The notes beneath the pieces were generated by a model that saw only the letters and a program-made list of their open reading frames with translations, ran no database searches and had not been told where the DNA came from. Shown one piece after another: positions 31,494 to 42,272 of a stretch of 64,000 nt of DNA. Numbering within the stretch: the stretch's first letter is position 1; every line of letters starts with the position of its first letter. The DNA lies in the NCBI GenBank assembly GCA_002104985.1, contig MCGO01000048.1, positions 267,614 through 331,613 of the forward strand. The letters run 5' to 3'. The position numbers and the translations under genes were made by a program. The stretch comes from Rhizoclosmatium globosum (taxonomy: Eukaryota; Chytridiomycota; Chytridiomycetes; Chytridiales; Chytriomycetaceae).

Positions 31494-32223
31494 TCACTTC
31501 CGCACACCAATTTGCGATTTTGAGTTTGTTACTGCGAGAAGGCCAGATAGATCAATTCCACTTCCTTCTTGCTCTTGTTTGAAGCTAACCATCATTTCCT
31601 TAAACGCACTGAAGTCTCCGATACTAGCCATCATATCAAATACATCGCCTTCAAGCTGTTCTGGGCGGGATCTACGAACTATTAGAAGCTGCTAATTATG
31701 CGCCTCACTTTGTTTCACCTCAGAAGGTCCAGAAAGTCATTCATATTGAATTCTGGTATTTCAGCACGTAATTTCTTTTCAATGTATGCCTCCACTTTGG
31801 CAGTCTGTCAAGGAGTTCAGTTTCAGAAACCAAATCTGTGTGGCACAGAAGAACACTCACATAAGCACTAAAGATGTCCATATAAATCAATTTGTTTTCA
31901 TCTTCTGTTGTGGAGAAGTGCTTGCAGTTCTTCTCCATGAACTTGTTTTGGAAGTCAACAAACGAATCATCTGTCAACTTAACGTCAGTCTCATAAAACC
32001 GTACCCTACGCGAAGACGTACCCATCAGTAAATCCTCCAGTGTGCCCACGATAAGATCAAATAGTTGATCCTCCTCTGAAGCAGATCCACTCTCCATCAA
32101 ATCTTCATCGTCCCAGTCCATGCTATCATTCGACGCCTGAATTGAAGCTGAGATATCCACGATCTGTTTCGAACTCGTAGCTGCCATTTTGTTGTTGTTC
32201 GCAGTTCGGATGGTGGCGGCCAT
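31494..32223 (-). CDS. ARL2BP: ARL2-binding protein (BART)
   Basis: Three exons (31861-32223, 31719-31804 and 31494-31671) give 208 residues. The BART domain is clear: FDLIVGTLEDLLM, FQNKFMEKNCKHF, EDENKLIYMDIF, KKLRAEIPEFNMNDFLDLL and DVFDMMASIGDFSAFKEMM. It binds GTP-loaded ARL2/ARL3 and in animals acts at the ciliary base and in tubulin cofactor control. An N-terminal Asp/Glu/Ser extension of about 60 residues is extra. It is divergent from the MARCH-type gene, with only 41 bp between the start codons. Confidence 0.9.
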
Positions 32224-32264
32224 TCAGGTTTGTTTTCAGTCTTCCCCCCATAAGTGACAATCTG

Positions 32265-33282
32265 ATGGCGAGAAACCACATACAAGAGCACTTGCTTGAG
32301 GACGACGAATGGGAATACTGGGAAGGATTCAACATTGACAGGTCCGCATCTGTGCTGCCTAAGGAGGATTCGGAGCATGAGGACATTCCTCCAATTCCAA
32401 GTGATGACACAGCACTTCCACAACCAACGACTGTACCCGACCCTGAACCGGAATCCACTGAAAAGAAACCAAATGGGCAAGTGCGAATGTGTCGCATCTG
32501 CTTCTGCTCCGAGGACGCCACAGAGGATCAGGAGCTGTTCGATCAAATTGGCCAGGAGCCTCCGATAGACCTCGGAAGGCTGATATCACCCTGTAAATGC
32601 AAAGGGTCCATGAAATACGTACACTTAAGCTGTCTTAACGAATGGAGAAAGGTAATCGTTTAGCTATTCACTATCATCCCAAGTTCAACTTCTCACGTCT
32701 TTGTCACAGGTCACTGCGAATTCTGCTCATTTTCAATGCGACCAATGCAAGTATGAATACAGTTTTGAACGTACAAAGTGGGCCACATTTCTCAGGAATT
32801 CGTTACTGATCCTAACACTCACCACCGTTTCCTTCATCACACTTGTATTCTGGTCCGGTTTCATAGCCAAGCTAATTCTACGTTTTTGCTTCCATCAATC
32901 CGTCATCGAGTTATTTTCATTGTCACCAGACGATTTGGATGACGACTTGGACCAACTAGTTCTTCAAGTTTTGACAGAACCAACTTTATTCGACCTCTTC
33001 AAAATCAATTGGGTGCACTGGGTGTTGGGAATATCTTTGGTTGGACTTGTTGGTGCAATGCATTCTGTAGCAGGGCTTGGAATATACAGAATGACACGCC
33101 GACGTATTGGTTTGGATAATGAGCGGGCAGGAGGTGGCGTGTTGCTGGCTACTATTCTTATTGGCTCGTTAAAAGCGCTGTGGACTGTCTTTTGTGAAGT
33201 CAAGAAATTCAGTATTCGCAGTTTGGATATTCTCGAAAGTCGGATACTAGATATAGGAGACGATGATGACCCCATTGATTGA
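32265..33282 (+). CDS. RING-CH E3 ligase with two to three membrane spans
   Basis: Two exons (32265-32651 and 32710-33282) give 319 residues. The RING-CH finger reads CRICFC, SPCKCKGSMKYVH, CLNEW and, across the intron, CDQCKYEY, the classic C4HC3 spacing of MARCH and Doa10 proteins. The intron falls exactly between LNEWRK and VTANS. Hydrophobic helices follow (SLLILTLTTVSFITLVFWSG, WVLGISLVGLVGAMHSVAG, GGVLLATILIGSLKAL). It probably ubiquitinates membrane proteins. Confidence 0.85.
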
Positions 33283-33454
33283 TTGTATAATTATGATGTT
33301 ATAATGTGATTATGTGATGAATAAAACGTTGATTTTCCTCGTTTGACAAAGCATCACCAGGAATTGGTTATGAACTTCATTTATTTCACTAAAACAATTC
33401 AACAAAAGAGTCAGAAGAAGGGATTATCAGTGTAATTATGTTTTCTGATGGCAT

Positions 33455-34283
33455 TCACTTGAGTAAGTCGTCGTCTGGGTTGCGGCAGGTTAGAAATGAG
33501 GTGGGTGGCTTTGCTTTTGACAACACGAGCAGCGGAGCAAGAGAGGCCAAAACCTAAAGAATGCAATTCAAAAAATAAATACGTCACTTACCGTCATCAT
33601 CTGGAAGGGGCAACATTTGAACAGCACGCAACTCCTCCTCCATTCTCAATCTTGTTTCCTCATCAATGACAATCTCGACAGGAGCCAAAGAAGGCTCCGC
33701 CACAAATTCCAAGTTTCCATTACCAACAAGTTTTCTTGCAAGCCACAAGAATGGCTTCTCAAAGTTGTAGTTTGACTTGGCACTCAAGTCGTAGTATTGA
33801 AGATTCTTCTTGCGATGGAACGTGATGTTTTTCGCCTTGACTTTACGGTCCTTGACGTCGCACTTGTTTCCGCAGAGGACGATGGGGATGTTGTCGGTTA
33901 CACGGGTGAGGTCGCGGTGCCAGTTTGGAACACTTCTGTAGGTGATTCTTGCAGTAACGTCGAACATGATGATGTCGCAATGACCGTTGATGTAGTATCC
34001 ATCACGGAGACCGCCAAATTTTTCTTGGCCGGCAGTATCCCAAGTATTGAAGCAGATTGGTCCGAAGTTTGTGTGGAAAGTGAGAGGGTGGACATTGGCA
34101 CCCATTGTTGCTAGATCCAACATCAGGAACAACTCATTAAGAATAGAAAAAAGTCTTACCTTCATACTTCTTTTCAAACTCTCCCGTTAAATGTCTCTTG
34201 ACAAAGGTAGTTTTCCCGGTTCCTCCATCACCAAGCAAGACAAGCTTGAATGTGGGAACTCCTGGTTGGCTTGCTGGTTCCAT
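33455..34283 (-). CDS. Ran GTPase
   Basis: Three exons (34160-34283, 33591-34109 and a 20-nt terminal exon 33455-33474) give 220 residues. P-loop GDGGTGKTT, switch I around TMGANVHPL, switch [23 protein letters not shown] and the SAK motif ([20 protein letters not shown]) are all Ran-specific. The tiny last exon supplies the acidic tail DDDDDDLLK that shields Ran and contacts RanBP1. Translating past the donor instead would lose it. It drives nucleocytoplasmic transport and spindle assembly. Confidence 0.92.
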
Positions 34284-34430
34284 CTGCTGAATTTGATGAT
34301 GGATCTGCCAGAAAGACACCATAGCTCATTTTATCCATTTCTTGAATTGAGTGGCACAGCTTATGTGGCAGAGTTGTCTTTTGGCTTGACCACCACTGCT
34401 TGATCACATCCAACTTAACCTCGGTATCTG

Positions 34431-34855
34431 TCTCCATCACATAAAAGACAAATAAAAGAAATATATCGCAGGATAGAGAAGCAAAACGCTCGATACTGGG
34501 ATCGAACCAGTGACCTTGAGGTTAACAGCCCCACGCTACTACCAGCTGAGCCAACCGAGCGCTGACATCCGAACTGAAAGTGACAATATGATACCAAATC
34601 CTCTTAGACTTAAATTTTCTGCTTCCAGAGCTCAAACGACTACATCTGCAGTAAGACATAGTGTTAAAGATGCCTATGATCGCTAACATAAGCCCTTAAC
34701 ACCGCTGGGTCGACGACAATGACCGGAGAATGGTCGAATTCTGGAGGAAACCAAGAAACATTTTTTCAAATCACGCTATGAACGAAGAAACATTTTTTGA
34801 ATGTAGGATATGAGGTGAGAAACATTTATTCGCTTGGAGGCTACGAATGAATGAT
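34431..34855 (-). repeat. tRNA-Asn repeat cassette, copy 3
   Basis: Third copy. Its left edge matches copy 1 from TCTCCATCACATAA onward, and the right edge matches copy 1 through GCTACGAATG. All three GAAACATTT-type motifs are present, the last degraded to GAAACATTTATT. It sits upstream of the Ran start, and its tRNA points the same way as Ran. Confidence 0.82.
34487..34560 (-). tRNA. tRNA-Asn (GUU), copy 3
   Basis: Identical over 74 nt to the other two copies, with the same stems, GTT anticodon and TTTT run directly downstream. Confidence 0.95.
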
Positions 34856-35082
34856 TGCGAGAAAATACAAGTTGTGGTCTCCCCTCACAAACTGATCCAA
34901 ACGAAAGACATGAAGTTACTGAGAGTACCCACATCTCTCTCTCTCTCTCTTCCATTGTTTGCAGCATATATGTATGGAGTCAGCAATTAAAGGGACGTCA
35001 TTTGGTCATTTCTTTTAAGCATCTTATTTCTTTTATTCTCCTCTATCTTCTTTTTCTTCACTTTACCTATTCTTTTGCCACA

Positions 35083-36502
35083 ATGAGTAATGGTGTGTTT
35101 GTCGATGAGTTCCTTTCCACGGAAACAGCGAGCCTCCGCCAACTGTCCCTTGAAATCCACAGCAATCCAGAGTTAAGTGGACAAGAGCGCAAGGCCCACG
35201 ATCTCCTGTCAAACTTGTGAGTTGATTAGGGTTAACCGGATCACAACTCACAAGTTCACAACCCAAAACCAGTTTGGAAGCCCGGGACTTCATCGTAACT
35301 CGCCAAGCGGCTGGATTGGACACGGCGTTCTGTGCCGAATGGACTCCGGAAAGCGCAACACCAGACGCAATCTGTGTCGCCTTTCTTTCAGAGTGAGTTG
35401 ATCACAAAACACATCGAACGCCACCCCGTTCATACTGGTGCCAAAACCAACAGATACGATGCACTTCCAGGAATCGGACACGCATGTGGTCACAACCTGA
35501 TCGCAATCTCAGGCGTCTCAGCCGCCCTCTCCCTTCAATCCTTCATCAAATCCAATACCCTCAACGCACGCATCAAGCTCTTTGGAACACCCGCGGAGGA
35601 AACTTGGGGTGGTAAAATCAACTTTATCGAGCAGGGAGCGTTCAAGGATGTTCATGTGGCGATGATGGTGCATCCGGGGAACGCGAATGTTACATTTGCA
35701 AAGTACCTTGCCTTGTCTGGAGTGTATGTTGAGTATCATGGGAAATCGGCTCACGCAGCTTCATGTGAGAAGAGGTTTTTTGGTGTTGCCTATAGACTGT
35801 CGACTGAAACTCTTGTTATTGAAGGTCCTTGGGAAGGAAGAAACGCATTGGACGCTCTCGTGCAATCATACACAGCCATGTCAATGCTTCGTCAACAGGT
35901 TCTTCCTTCAACGCGCATCCACGGTGTCATCAAGAAAGGAGGCGACGCCGCGAACATCATTCCAGATCACACCAAGGGTGATTTCATGATCCGTACCGAG
36001 AAGCTTGCAGCCCTGAACGACTTGAGACCCAAAATGAGAAACATTTTCGAATCTTCCGCTGCTGCGACTGGAACGACTGTTGGAATCACAGAGGATCCTG
36101 TGTTTGAAAACGTTGTCATCAACACAAAGTTGGCGCTTCGGTTCGAGGAATATGCGAGAGCTGATGGATGTACGTTTGCGAGCAAAGAAGTTCAGGAATC
36201 CAAGTCGTATGGTAGCACAGATATGGGAAATGTTACTCACGTCGTACCGGGCATTCACCCAGGTTAGTTGTCATGGTAATCTTCAAGAGAACAATATTAA
36301 CAGCTTTCCCATAGTATTCGACATTGAATGCACGCACGCTGACATTCATACAAACGAGTTCAGAGAAGGTGCTGCAACTGACACTGCCCACAAAGCAACC
36401 CTCCGTGCTGCAAAGTGTCTCTGTCTCACTGCAATTGATTTCATTGTTGATCCAGAGTTCAGAAAAGCTGTTCGCGAAGAGTTTGATGCTGCTGAGAAGT
36501 AA
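35083..36502 (+). CDS. M20-family amidohydrolase (PM20D2/IAA-amidohydrolase-like)
   Basis: Four exons (35083-35216, 35273-35392, 35454-36262 and 36315-36502) give 416 residues. Metal-site motifs are visible: YDALPGIGHACGHN (Asp and His/Cys-Gly-His), GTPAEETWGGK (Glu pair) and GKSAHAA. The dimerisation lid region follows. The PM20D2 group hydrolyses dipeptides or amide conjugates, and no signal peptide points elsewhere than the cytosol. Exons 1 and 2 are needed to give the family N-terminus IHSNPELSGQE and the segment AGLDTAFCAEW, so a start further right is wrong. Confidence 0.85.
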
Positions 36503-36598
36503 ATGGATACTATAATTCAAAAGTTGTTATTCGGTATCAAATAAAATCGCATAATAGAGTCGGTAAAGCAACCGTCGAAATAATCAGATTTTCGAATG

Positions 36599-38121
36599 TC
36601 AGTGTGTCAAATCCTCCATCTCAATTTCCAGCGTCATATCATTATCTTCCACCTTGCTTTCTACCACGTCCGAATCCTCATTTGGGTACTCCACAGTCTC
36701 TTCCATACGACGTTCAGGATCTTCCACACAGCTTTCACTTTCATTGAGGTGATTGAAATCGACAGAAGGCCTGGCACTCATCAACCCCATCATTCCCACA
36801 ACTCCGCCACTCATCATCAATTGTCTCGCATTCTGTTGGGCATCGCATCGTTTCTTTGTCACGGAATCGAGGGACTCGGACGCACGCTGTTTGGCTTCGA
36901 CGAGAATGGAAGTGACTTCGCGTTGAAAGGATTGGAATAATCTATCGAAAAGAAGGTTGAGTAAATTCTGCGGGGTATGAAGTAAGGAAAAGAGGGGTAA
37001 CTGCAACTCGGAGGCAATGTCGGACAGCTTTTGGATCAACTGGAGAGTGAATTCTGTGAATTTGATATAAAACATTGTTCGATCTTCACAAGAACCTGTA
37101 AGCAGTACCTTGAATCTTTCCATTGATATCAATCATTGAATCACTTTCATGTGATTGTAGCATAAGGTCATGAGTCAAAGCTTGACCGTCAGAAGCGCGA
37201 AAGAAAGTATGTCCATTTTTGAGCTCAGTTTGTTGGATGAGTGGCGGTGGAGGTGTCGGTGTTGGCTCTTTGGAAGGACTGACTTTCTGATCATATTCGG
37301 CGAAATCTTCGTCACCTTCACTATGCACGATTTCTGTATTATTTGATTCTTGCCCCATAGCAACCGCAGAGTCAGGTTCTTGTTCTTGGGAGGGTTCAGC
37401 GGACACGATTTCGTCTTCATCGTCTTCATAGAGAATTTCATCTGAGTCTGTAGGATTCTCGGTTTGCGCGACATCCAGCTCCTCTTGGCAATTTTCCTCG
37501 TCTCCATCTAAATCAAAGTATTCTTGTTGATGCTGCTCGAGGTGGTCGTCCGCCGCAAAGTGATTGAACGCGTCTTCAACATCCAACTTCACATCAACAG
37601 CATCTTCGAGATCCCAGACTTCCTCAGTGTCTTCTTGATCGTCTTCCATTTTCACTGTGAACGTTGTATCAAAGTCGTCAGGTTCAGCATCGAAAATGTC
37701 CGAATCTGTGCGAACAACAGTGGCCGAAGTTCGGACGAGCGAGGCTTTGACTGGATTGGCAGCAAGAAGCGGAGCGACAAAGGTTGAGTTGTCGCGGTGG
37801 CTGTTTTTGACTTTGAGTTGTGTTTGAGTTGTGGAAGCGCGTTTGTGGGTTTGGATCAGTGGTTCACTTTGACTTTGGTTCTGGAGGGTTTTGGGATTAG
37901 TTAGTTGTTAAGAAGTAGAAATTATAAAAGAGAAGAAAAGAAAGACGAACGTTGAACGCGTCCGCGAATGGCGATGAACTCCGTTTTAAGGTGGGGGGGA
38001 CGTTGTTGTGGCTCTGGTTCTGGCTCTGGCGCCTTGGATGGCCGGGTCGGCGTGGCGGCATCTTGAGCGATGGGAGAACTGGCGCGGCGTAGGTGGACGA
38101 CTGGCTGGGTGCGGGGTGCAT
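36599..38121 (-). CDS. Acidic protein of unknown function
   Basis: Three exons (37951-38121, 37145-37880 and 36599-37095) give about 467 residues. The first exon is Pro/Ser/Arg-rich and basic. The middle is strongly acidic (DEILYEDDEDEIVS) and Ser-rich. The last exon has an amphipathic helical region (FYIKFTEFTLQLIQKLSDIASELQ split across several heptads) that could be coiled. The second junction uses a 49-nt intron with a weak GTGATT donor. An alternative 13-nt GT-AG fix is not credible. No family recognised; nuclear location is a guess from composition. Confidence 0.5.
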
Positions 38122-38178
38122 CGTTGGTTGGTTGGTTGGTTTGCGGATTGGAATCTAAAATCGAACACATCTTGTGCT

Positions 38179-39238
38179 TTATTTCTTAGCTCCACTCCCT
38201 TCCGCAATATATGTCCGAGACATACAAGATGCCATTTCTGTCCAGTACCATCCCGTAAAGAACACCAACACATTCCAAAGAGACGATGAAGCCATTCCAA
38301 ATGTCGACCACGCTTGTAACCAGTTCGGAGCTGAGGCTCCATACATGGTCATAATTCTTGCTACAGATGCGGGCCCAAATGAAAATAGAAACCCTATTGC
38401 AATCAAACTAGCTCGTACGAGAAGCTTTCGCGTCGCTTCATCCAGAAAGCTCTTTGCTGTTACAGCCTTTACTGCATCTGTGCTAATCACAGTTTTTTCT
38501 GAAATGTTCAATGACGTTGACAAGGGCTCTAAAGAGCCATCGCTGTCAGGAGCTGCAATTGCAGTCTCTATTCCAAGTGCCTGACGTTCACGTTTCATAC
38601 CCCTTAGCTTTTGAAAAATATGGAAATATATTATAACCATGATTCCAAAATGGATCCAGATTGGGACGTAAAACAAGTAGACTCGCAATTCAGGGTAATT
38701 GGCTGTAATCCAGCATGCGGTTAACCCTTTTCCAAGAACTGGACCGCGTTTGAGTATAGCTTGTCCAATAAACATACATGTCGTTGTTAGTATCGATAGG
38801 ATATGTGCGTACATATGGTACCACAGCCAGAGCCTGTCAGCGACAGTCTGATTTCGGAATATTGTAACGTAGCAGTACACTGATATCATTAGATTCCATG
38901 ATGTCGAAGAAGTATAAGCAAATTGATCGACAATTGCCATAACATTACAGGCGTTCGGCGAAATATCGGTTCCAACACATGGCCCAATAGCTCGAAGAAT
39001 ATCACTCAAAGCTAAGCAAACTATGTTGATGAGGTAAGTTTGACACTTCTTAGATATAGGAGAAAATACAAATTATACCTTGGAGGTAGCTGACGGTTTT
39101 CTGAACTCGCTTGACTCTGAATACCCATCCAACAAGGAAAACATTGGCAACAATAGAGAGAGGGTAAGTGACTTCAATAATGATAGCCTGTGCAGATGAA
39201 GCTGACGGCATGATTGTGGATGGCATTCCGTTCTTCAT
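38179..39238 (-). CDS. cAMP-receptor-like (Dicty_CAR/Git3-type) GPCR
   Basis: Two exons (39079-39238 and 38179-39011) give 330 residues with seven hydrophobic helices, from IIIEVTYPLSIVANVFLVGW to FGMASSSLWNVLVFFTGWYW. The order LSDILR in helix 2, a W-rich third helix (SWNLMISVYCYVTIF), LWYHMYAHIL, a charged third cytoplasmic loop and SSSLWNVLVFF in helix 7 agree with the slime-mould cAMP receptor family and fungal relatives. It would signal through heterotrimeric G protein at the plasma membrane; the ligand is unknown. The intron cleanly restores SYLQALSDILR. Confidence 0.75.
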
Positions 39239-39416
39239 CCAGATTTCCGGAAAATCTCTGAAACAAACGCAAAAACATAATTTGCTCTTGGAAGAAGAAG
39301 CAACGCAGAGAGCGGCAATCTCTCAGAAAGTGCGTTTTCCTTCCTTTCACCACCAACAGCCTCACAACCCCAACAAAACACTCCCAACCACTCACTCCTC
39401 CCTTGTCGTTTCGAAA

Positions 39417-39489
39417 CGAGCGCACCAGGGGTCGAACCTGGAATCTCTTGATTCGTAGTCAAGCGCGGTAACCATTTTGCCATGCGCCC
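39417..39489 (-). tRNA. tRNA-Arg (ACG)
   Basis: Minus-strand cloverleaf starting GGGCGCATGGC. Acceptor stem GGGCGCA/TGCGCTC (one G-T), anticodon arm CTTGA-CTACGAA-TCAAG with anticodon ACG (inosine at 34, reads CGN), and T arm CCAGG-TTCGACC-CCTGG. Discriminator G. No intron. Only TTT, not TTTT, follows within 3 bases. Confidence 0.93.
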
Positions 39490-39628
39490 TTAAAATTTGT
39501 TGAAAGACAATCTATTTACTAAGGTTTTTCTAAGCAGACTTCTATGATTCTTGGAGAATATGCCTTCCACTGCAAATATCCGAAAGGAATTAGTGTTTTT
39601 TGGAAAGAAAGTGGGGCAATCTATTATA

Positions 39629-41058
39629 TCAAGAATTTTCTGCACCCGTTGCGATTTCGGGAATGAATGACGCATCCAGCGATTCAGTTTTGGTTGATGT
39701 TAGCTCCTTTGCTGAATCTTGCTTTTCTAGACTGTCGATTCCCTCTTCCTTGGATTCATTCACTTCACTATCCTCGTCCGTCGCCTCCAAAGCCTCAGCT
39801 TCGTTTTCATTAATATCTGAGTCTTTTCCTTCTTTCTGAGCCAACTCCGTTTCCTTCCCTTCAATTTCTGATTTTCGGCTGGTGTCAATCAACTCAATCT
39901 CTTCATCCGCTCCGTCTAGTTCCATTTCCGAAGCCTTTAGTTGCTCTTCCAAAGCATTTCGTCTTGCCTCCCATAATTCAACAGCGCGTTTCTCGATTAG
40001 TTCCCAATCAAACCCTTTCGTTTCAGAATCATCCCCAAATCTGATTCCATCCACAACAATGCACTTGTTATTGCGGCTGTGGTCATCAGTAGTATGGCGT
40101 GCCGGAGGTGGAGAAAATTCTTTGAAGTAAGTCTCAGAAATACGACGGACGTATTGAACGAGTGACAGGGAAGATTGTGCGATTTCTACTCCATCTGAAC
40201 AGCCAGGAGTTGGACCCAGAATATAATTCGCAAGAATAGAAAATGCAACAGCGTCAAGAAATGTTGGTTCAGGTGTTCCCATGAAATATGTGTCGGAACC
40301 AAGGAGAGATTCTAGGGCAGATAAGTTTGTATGAATATTGTCAATGATTTCATGCTTTGGAGTGTGGAGAATGCCAGTTGAGTCCAAGAGTTTCCAGGTT
40401 TGTACTCGAAGCTTCCTACGTTGAATCATGGTCTGATGGTTTGGTAAATAAGAATTGAGGGGAAAAGATTGTTTGATCGACAGAACATACCTGCGGAAGT
40501 GACAGACGTGAGAATCTGTACAGAGCATGAGTGTAATGAGACGCATTTTCTTGGTTCGAGAAGCGAAGGTAAGACAGTTGCAACGCGAGGGATTCACACA
40601 GGCAAATGAATGCCTGGACAGCAGCCTGTTCAACATGATCCAGATGCGCGTTCAAGTCTTTTGATTTTGGGTGATTACGAAGAAAATCCAAAGCGGCAGT
40701 GAGCGAGTATAAATTCGTGTCGTTGAAGGAGAGAAGGGGTTGCAGTGTACTCTGTCAAAACAGATGCTAAGCCCCCCACACCAACCCAAATCCAAAAAAC
40801 GAAACCAAAACTCACGCGCACAACCGGATCTCGCGCCAAACAATATTCCGTTTTCGAGAATCGCAGCGCCGATTCGATGGCGAGTGGCGCAAAGTCGAGA
40901 CCCGAAACGCCAAACGCCGCGTCGACTTTCGCGCCAAATCGAACAACAAAAACATCTTTCTTCTTTTGCGGCGGCGGTGGCGCAGACGAAACGGCGAAAG
41001 TGACGCCAACGAGAACGGCCACAAACACTAAAACAACAACGCCGAGAACGAGGAACAT
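39629..41058 (-). CDS. Metaxin/Tom37-like GST-fold protein
   Basis: Three exons (40816-41058, 40491-40751 and 39629-40432) give about 435 residues. An N-terminal hydrophobic anchor (MFLVLGVVVLVFVAVLVGV) is followed by a thioredoxin-like half (VFVVRFGAKVDAAFG, ALRFSKTEYCLAR). Next is a helical GST C-terminal half with the metaxin-like GSDTYFMGTPEPTFLDAVAFSILANYI. The tail is very acidic and Glu/Ser-rich. Metaxins/Sam37 act in the mitochondrial outer-membrane SAM complex. The N-terminal rather than C-terminal anchor is unusual, so FAXC-like GST proteins remain an alternative. Confidence 0.6.
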
Positions 41059-41086
41059 TTGTTTTTTACAGAATTAATATTGTGTT

Positions 41087-41874
41087 TTATTGAACAGACA
41101 CAAGACTGAGCGGTCCTTCGAGATGCGTCTTGAGCGTGCGTGTCTGCATTTGGGTTAGAGGTACTGTACAGAGAAGATCATAGTTTACCTTGGCATTGAG
41201 CATTCCAAACTCTACTTGTTCATTCGCGATCAAACACAGCAGCTTTCCTGCTACACTCGCGATCGAAATCTTTCCGTGCTTTGTTTGAGTCTGTTTAGTA
41301 TTCATGATGAAGTGTGTGGGTGCCATTACCTCCAGCTGCACAACAACCGACCTCAGTCCTTCTTCGTCTTTCGGCACTCCTGCAGGTCCAACGATTGAAT
41401 TGGGAGAGCTGCTGGATGGGCTCTTGAATGATGTGATACTCGCAACTGATGTTCCTCCAGCTCCCGTAGATCCATTACCTCCAGTTCCCCTCCGAGCCGA
41501 CAGTCCTTCACCAGTGTGCCGCTCGTAGGCGACCTGAAGTATACGACTGTATTAGGTGGTGTTTGACTCTGGAGTAGAGAAAGAGAAGTAGCCTTGTTGC
41601 ATATATCGACACCCTCCTCTCCAACTTCCTTCGTCTTCGTGACTATTTAGATGCATCGAACTAACCCAGATGTTAGAAACTACTGCAGCATGTTTCCTAG
41701 CTTCGCTTTCTGTGCCCCCAGCAAACCCGACCAATCCTCCGTCTGGATTCAGCAGTCTATTACTCCCGAAGTTAATTAATGCACTGAGATTGTGAACACT
41801 AGTTACAAAGTTGCGTTGACTCCATTAGAGTTGGCTTGGCTCAACACATCTGTCAGAACTCTTGATTTCAGCAT
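41087..41874 (-). CDS. LAMTOR2: Ragulator subunit LAMTOR2 (roadblock fold)
   Basis: Five exons (41807-41874, 41666-41756, 41330-41533, 41189-41290 and 41087-41143) give 173 residues. It starts MLKSRVLTDVLSQANSNGV, then LLLNPDGGLVGFAGG, HAAVVSNIW and, at the end, HGKISIASVAGKLLC...VEFGMLNAKTRTLKTHLEGPL. These follow LAMTOR2 closely. It scaffolds Rag GTPases and MAPK at the lysosome/vacuole for TORC1 signalling. Compared with the ~125-residue family norm there is a Gly/Ser-rich insert of about 45 residues after SNIWVAYERH. The last intron is in frame and easily mistaken for coding. Confidence 0.88.
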
Positions 41875-42272
41875 TTTTTATTCTGACGAAGAAAACCGGA
41901 ATAATCTCAATCAAAGAGAAAGGAAGAAACATGTGTTGACTGTTGTTATAGATTAGAACCGATCATGAGTGCAGAACAGTGCATTTCACACTCAAAACAT
42001 GTTACTAACTGAATCGATTGCATTTAGAAATACAGGCACCCTATTGGCTCTATTTTGTCACATTCCAGCATTTGAAATGATCGAGTGACGTGTTTGCAGA
42101 ATACAGTCGAACTTTTTGGATACAAAGTGACACGGTGTAAATCCTTATCAAAACAAACGAATTCCATAAAAGGCGCGTTGAACTCCAGGTGGCACAGAAC
42201 TTTCACCTTTTTGAATTCACTGCACCACAACACGTTACAATCCAACAAAAAGCCTTCCGAAAAAACACACAA
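41875..42272. other. Divergent promoter region, no gene seen
   Basis: About 400 bp between the LAMTOR2 start (minus) and the Pro-rich gene start (plus). AT-rich, with TATAAA-free A/T blocks. I see no RNA gene, repeat or conserved frame. Confidence 0.5.

Noticed and set aside
34931..34952. CT dinucleotide run.
   Set aside because: Simple microsatellite in the leader of the amidohydrolase gene; no further structure around it.
37096..37108. A 13-nt GT...AG stretch (GTACTGCTTACAG) that would rejoin frames in the acidic protein gene.
   Set aside because: Far below any splice-able length. A 49-nt intron ending at the same acceptor (37096-37144) also keeps frame and was used.
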